A stretch of DNA of 64,000 nt. Source: Piper betle (lineage: Eukaryota > Streptophyta > Magnoliopsida > Piperales > Piperaceae). The notes below the pieces were generated by a model. The model saw only the letters and a list, made by a program, of their open reading frames with translations. It was not told the origin of the DNA and did not search any database. The translations under genes and the position numbers were made by a program. This document shows, piece after piece, positions 60,201 to 64,000 of the stretch; within the stretch, counting starts at the first letter, position 1; each line of letters opens with the position of its first letter. Location of the stretch: contig JAURVB010014744.1 in the NCBI GenBank assembly GCA_033002965.1, forward strand, positions 1 through 64,000, in the 5' to 3' direction.

Positions 60201-63200
60201 GATCAACAACCACGAGACATAATTTCTCTCCTTCAGAAACTTCATTCAAGGTATTTTGATGTTCTATATTTACTTTTTCCAGGCGTTCATTGAGTTCTTT
60301 CTTTCTTACAAACGCTGTAATGCACATTGCTGGATAGTTTCAGATTATGGCTTTAATTGTAACGTAGGAGGATGCCTGATTCATTTTATACTTCCTAAAC
60401 ATAATAGTTGCTGTGTTCTTGTGCAGCGATATTGTGCATGAAGCTGTTTCTAGACAGTGCAAGGAGCAACATAGGCAAATAGAGGTATAAATCATTGTAT
60501 CATTGTTTTATGCTAAACTTGAAACTTAATTGCCTGCCATGTTGTGGAAGTTAGTATGTCAGAAATGAAGGTAGCAATGAAGCTACTTTATATGGAGATT
60601 TGCTCCGGGTAAGGTGTCACTTGGTCTTATGTAGAATGGATTCTTTTCCCCTATACAAAGGCAATGTGTTGAGAAACGAAATTTAAAATATTACTCCATA
60701 TGCTCTAGGAACCATAATTGGGCTGTACTGTGGATAACCATAATAGACAATGTACTCCATCAAGGCTTGCAATTATTGTTGCATGCCAAGGATCCTTTGT
60801 AGGACAAGGCCGTGTTCCTTCACTAAGAACTCTTACCCTATTGAAGTATCACTGAAGAGTAGTAGAAGCAATATTCAATGAAAGAAGAAGTTATCCAATT
60901 GATAGAATTGGATAGTGACTTGGTCTTTGTAGAAAAAATAATTTAAATTTAGGTTTGTTTTTTATATTTTGCTAGGCTTTGCTTATTAGATAATTGAGTC
61001 TATTTTGTGTTTTCCAGATTTTGTACTTTAGAATCATTTAGAGTTTTGTTTTTATGTATGAATCTCTTTACCTCTCCGCCCCCCCCCCCCCCACTCCCTC
61101 AGAAAAAAAAAATCCCTTTCTTTGGTCAGTAGGTTTAGTCTCTTAGTTCTTTTTTCTTCATTTTAAGTCATCAATACCGAAAAAGCTTTGTGATGGCTTG
61201 ACTAACAAGACTCTAGTAAACGTTAGAAAGAAATTTGCATTGAGTTGTATGATAACATAAGTATGACTGATGAATGCATTCCACTCAAATTCCTTGATAA
61301 TTTAACCTCCTGTATGACAAAATCACGTCACATATGATGTTTTTTGATTCTCCAAATTGATGAGAAGAAGAAGGCTATCTATTAAAAATGTGAGGTTATT
61401 TACTTGATCATTGGGCAGATGAACCTTATGGTGGGCAACATAGCAAATGTGCTTGACCTTATATGGACATGGATATCACCTTTAGATGATGAAAGCCTGT
61501 CAAGGTAATCTTGCAATATATTGCCAATAGTCTGTTAAGAAACTGAATTTTTCACCCTAGATCTCTAAGGTGCATTGCAACTTTCTGGACTTGTTTTTCT
61601 TTCAGACCTCATGGTGATCCTCAAATGATGCGATTTGGTGCGCATTTAGTCCTTGTTCTGAGATATCTGCATGCCAATGAAGTGGAAGATTCTTTTAAAG
61701 ACAAGCTTATGACTGTGGGAGACCTCATTCTCAATATGTAAGTTCTTCACACTTTATGTTCCACCTGTTTTTGTAGGGACACATGAAGTGGTTTTCAGTT
61801 GTATAGGCCAAAAACTCTCGGGCAAAGAAATTCATTTACTGAGTTTTGTTAGCAATATGATAGGCCAAACGATTGTTCCCTATATCAGAACCTGGTTTCA
61901 TTTTAACTGGCCTTGTTTAAATTTTGACTAATTTACTTTGCTTATTCATTTAAGTGTGGAGATGGCTATCAGGTTTTTGATATGTTATTGTCATTTGTAC
62001 TTTTCTTAGCAAATTTTTATATCTATTATGAAGACCAGCCTTGGTCATAATGTTGTCTTAATTACAGCTGAGATTCAACCTACATGGTTTAAATTCACCG
62101 TGCAGTTTCTCACTTAATTCTTATGATTACAATTATTTAACTCATTGTCATGATTGGTCTAATGCTAGGTGATTGTGTTCAGTTCGTTGATTTTGTTGAG
62201 AGAAAAAATTTGGAATTTCTCATTTTATACAGTTGACTAGGTTGACTGGTGAGGATTTATGTCTCTCCTCAAATCATTTGGGATTGGTAGATTATCTCCA
62301 TACCTCCTTCATGGATTAGAATTCAAAATAGATACTTTGGTGCTAGAGATGAGTAATGAAATGGGTGGGGTAGATAGCTCACCTTTTGGATAGGGGATAA
62401 ATTTCTTTACAAGTTCATGTAATCTTCCTACAACTAATGGTGGATAGCTCGGCTAATATGTCACAACTATAGAAGCAAAGTTAAGCATTGTCGGGGCATT
62501 TGGCTCAATAGATGGCTAATATGTTTCCTTGCTTTTGACTCAAATTTCTGTACTCCAATAATAATATATTCATGTGGATCATCTATCATACTCTTATGTT
62601 GGAAATCTTCGTTTTAAATCATTGCCTCTATAAATTTTAGGTAGTCTAATCACTTTTCCAAAAAGCTTTGGAAAGGGAACTACTTAATACTTACTTTAAC
62701 ACTCCTTCATGTGCAAGCAAATTTTAAAGGCTTAGCAAATGGACAAACACAGCTCCCTTTGGCGCAAGATGGTGAAAATTAGTATTTCTCCGAGTATATA
62801 TTGCTGATCAGATGATGCTATGTAAATTTTAGATAGTGTAACCACTTGTCCCAAAAGTCCAAGCTGTTAGGAAAGAGAACCACTTAATATTTACTCTAAC
62901 AGCCTCAAATAGCAGCTTAACGTGGGAAGCAAACCTTCTAAGTATTTGTAGCATATTTGCTTTTTGAAAGCTGAGCATTTAAGGGGGTCAGGGATTTTTG
63001 GTGAAAAGGTTTAACATTATTTTTCTCTAAAAATACTAAGGTATATGCTGATTAAATAAAGATATTTCTTTTCCTTCCTAATGTTCTCATTTTGTACTTT
63101 TTAACACCTCACAACCTTGTTTGGTATTCACGGTTTGATGATCTTAAGTCGTCATTGCATGAGTTATAAGTTCCTTCTTATGATTTGATGCTTCTCGGCA

Positions 63201-64000
63201 CCAACTTTTATTATTTGACAACATGACTTACCCTTGGTTTGGCTACATAATTTGCAGTTATGTTATGTTTTTGTTCTCAAAGCAGCACGAGGAGTTGGTC
63301 GGTATTTATGCCTCTCAGCTGGCACCCCATCGCTGTATAGATCTTTTTGTGCACATGATGGAAGTAAAGTTGAACAGCAGGTGAAGTGTGTTTTGTTTGA
63401 AGACTGTTTGATTTTTTTTTTTTTTGAAAAAAGGGGAAAAAATCTGCCAAGTTGAGTTCAATGGTTCTATCGACTTGTGACTCTTCAGCTATGTCTTAAG
63501 CAATTTTATTGATCACATGCTAAAAATCAGACTTGGCAGAAAGGCTTAGGAACTGGGTCTATCAAAGGTTTTCCCTTATATGGGGACCCCATCTGAAGGA
63601 AGGATGGCTAACTGGCTAGTTTGTTCATAAACTTTGGGACTAATCAGAGACTGGTGGGGGATAGGATCAGCAGAATCTTCTCTTTCAATTTATTATAATA
63701 CTTTACATTTAGGATGCAAGTTAGGCAAATTTGTTTCGGTTGAAACTCTTATGACCTCTATTTAAAGGGTTCACTTTCCATATAGGTCTCATTGGAAATC
63801 TCAATGGGTCCACAGCTCAGCACAGAAAATTGCTAATAGCTTCTTTTTTAATAGTAATTGCAATCACCATTATTATTGCATGATCAACACCTTATATTAA
63901 GTGCACTTTGTTTGGAGGCATGAAGAGATTCTTGCAGAATGCAGTCTCTGATTTTTTTATACATAGATCCAGAAAGAAAGTTTTATGCGAATCCTTCCAG
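54289..64000 (+). CDS. NUP107: Nucleoporin NUP107, N-terminal 60 percent, truncated by the window end
   Basis: Scaffold nucleoporin of the Y-shaped Nup107-160 complex of the nuclear pore. Coding exons are 54289-54365, 54753-55138, 55204-55273, 55865-55980, 56903-56934, 57024-57149, 58793-58951, 59381-59473, 59557-59724, 59826-59924, 60018-60250, 60427-60484, 61419-61504, 61606-61737 and 63258-63380. All phases join, giving about 652 codons; plant NUP107 is near 1,080. Landmarks are VPFPSYFDPES at the start, NTALLLERIKLEADNLELDG, GGETTYGLFASLLDSAVQGL, ASWSLLWHLFGKG, DHTAQLCLRIIQWLEG, GVWHHTQRLLKKD, HLDFDAPTRE, GRLEEACELCRSAGQ, WLDIQVDLELAS, QQPRDIISLLQKLHS, FGAHLVLVLRYL and SKQHEELVGIYASQLAPHRC. 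These alpha-solenoid repeats match the family from end to end with no lesion. The start is the only ATG in frame before YFDPES. Intron 6 (57150-58792) is the longest, with a (CTT)n tract at 58219-58239. The intron after exon 12 has a 14-C run at 61079-61092. Confidence 0.95.
58370..58692. mobile_element. Possible MITE in NUP107 intron 6
   Basis: GGTTGTCCAGAAAT occurs twice (58372 and 58433). The stretch ends with TCAACCAAACAGACCCTA, the mirror of the common TAGGG...TGTTTGGTTG terminus of plant hAT-type MITEs. The left terminus and target duplication are not clear. Confidence 0.3.

Overview
This is nuclear DNA of a flowering plant. The genes are intron-rich with GT-AG (and a few GC-AG) junctions, the protein families are plant ones (an X8/PDCB callose-binding protein, a DUF789 protein, a dentin-sialophosphoprotein-like protein, a plant acid lipase), and the AT-rich spacers are full of transposable-element debris. 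Coding exons are AT-rich, unlike typical grass genes, but I cannot name the species.

Layout: (1) 1-2.1 kb, the 3' part of an AMY2-like alpha-amylase carrying a nonsense codon and a non-canonical splice donor. (2) 2.58-2.65 kb, a tRNA-Ala(UGC) on the minus strand. (3) 3.9-5.6 kb minus, a five-exon EAF7/MRGBP homologue (NuA4 acetyltransferase subunit). (4) 8.55-8.9 kb, a small two-exon gene with an in-frame stop. (5) 11.2-19.4 kb plus, a large dentin-sialophosphoprotein-related gene whose ancestral first coding exon looks decayed. (6) 20.2-23.3 kb minus, an intact DUF789 gene that is convergent with it. (7) 25.4-43 kb, a transposon-rich block: an element sitting in a (TA)n tract, a large inverted array of GAGTC palindromes, a complete-ended CACTA element (29.05-33.46 kb) with a dead TNP2 transposase and a nested hAT-like element, an acid-lipase pseudogene interrupted by an LTR fragment, and a further hAT-like element. 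(8) 44.4-46.8 kb plus, a PDCB-like gene whose GPI-anchor tail lies one frame away. (9) 48.9-51.8 kb, a probable 2.9-kb solo LTR related to the fragment at 35.6 kb. (10) 52.4-53.9 kb, an RNase H relic and a short hAT MITE. (11) 54.3 kb to the window end, NUP107 (first 15 coding exons, truncated by the window edge).

The host genes are unrelated housekeeping or developmental genes with no sign of a cluster. The connecting theme of the accessory DNA is one LTR family with a GC-rich module beside a GAGTC palindrome. It is recognisable at 25.8, 27.3, 31.3, 36.1 and 50.6-51.4 kb, including inside the hAT-like element. I saw no novel defence, biosynthetic or toxin system.
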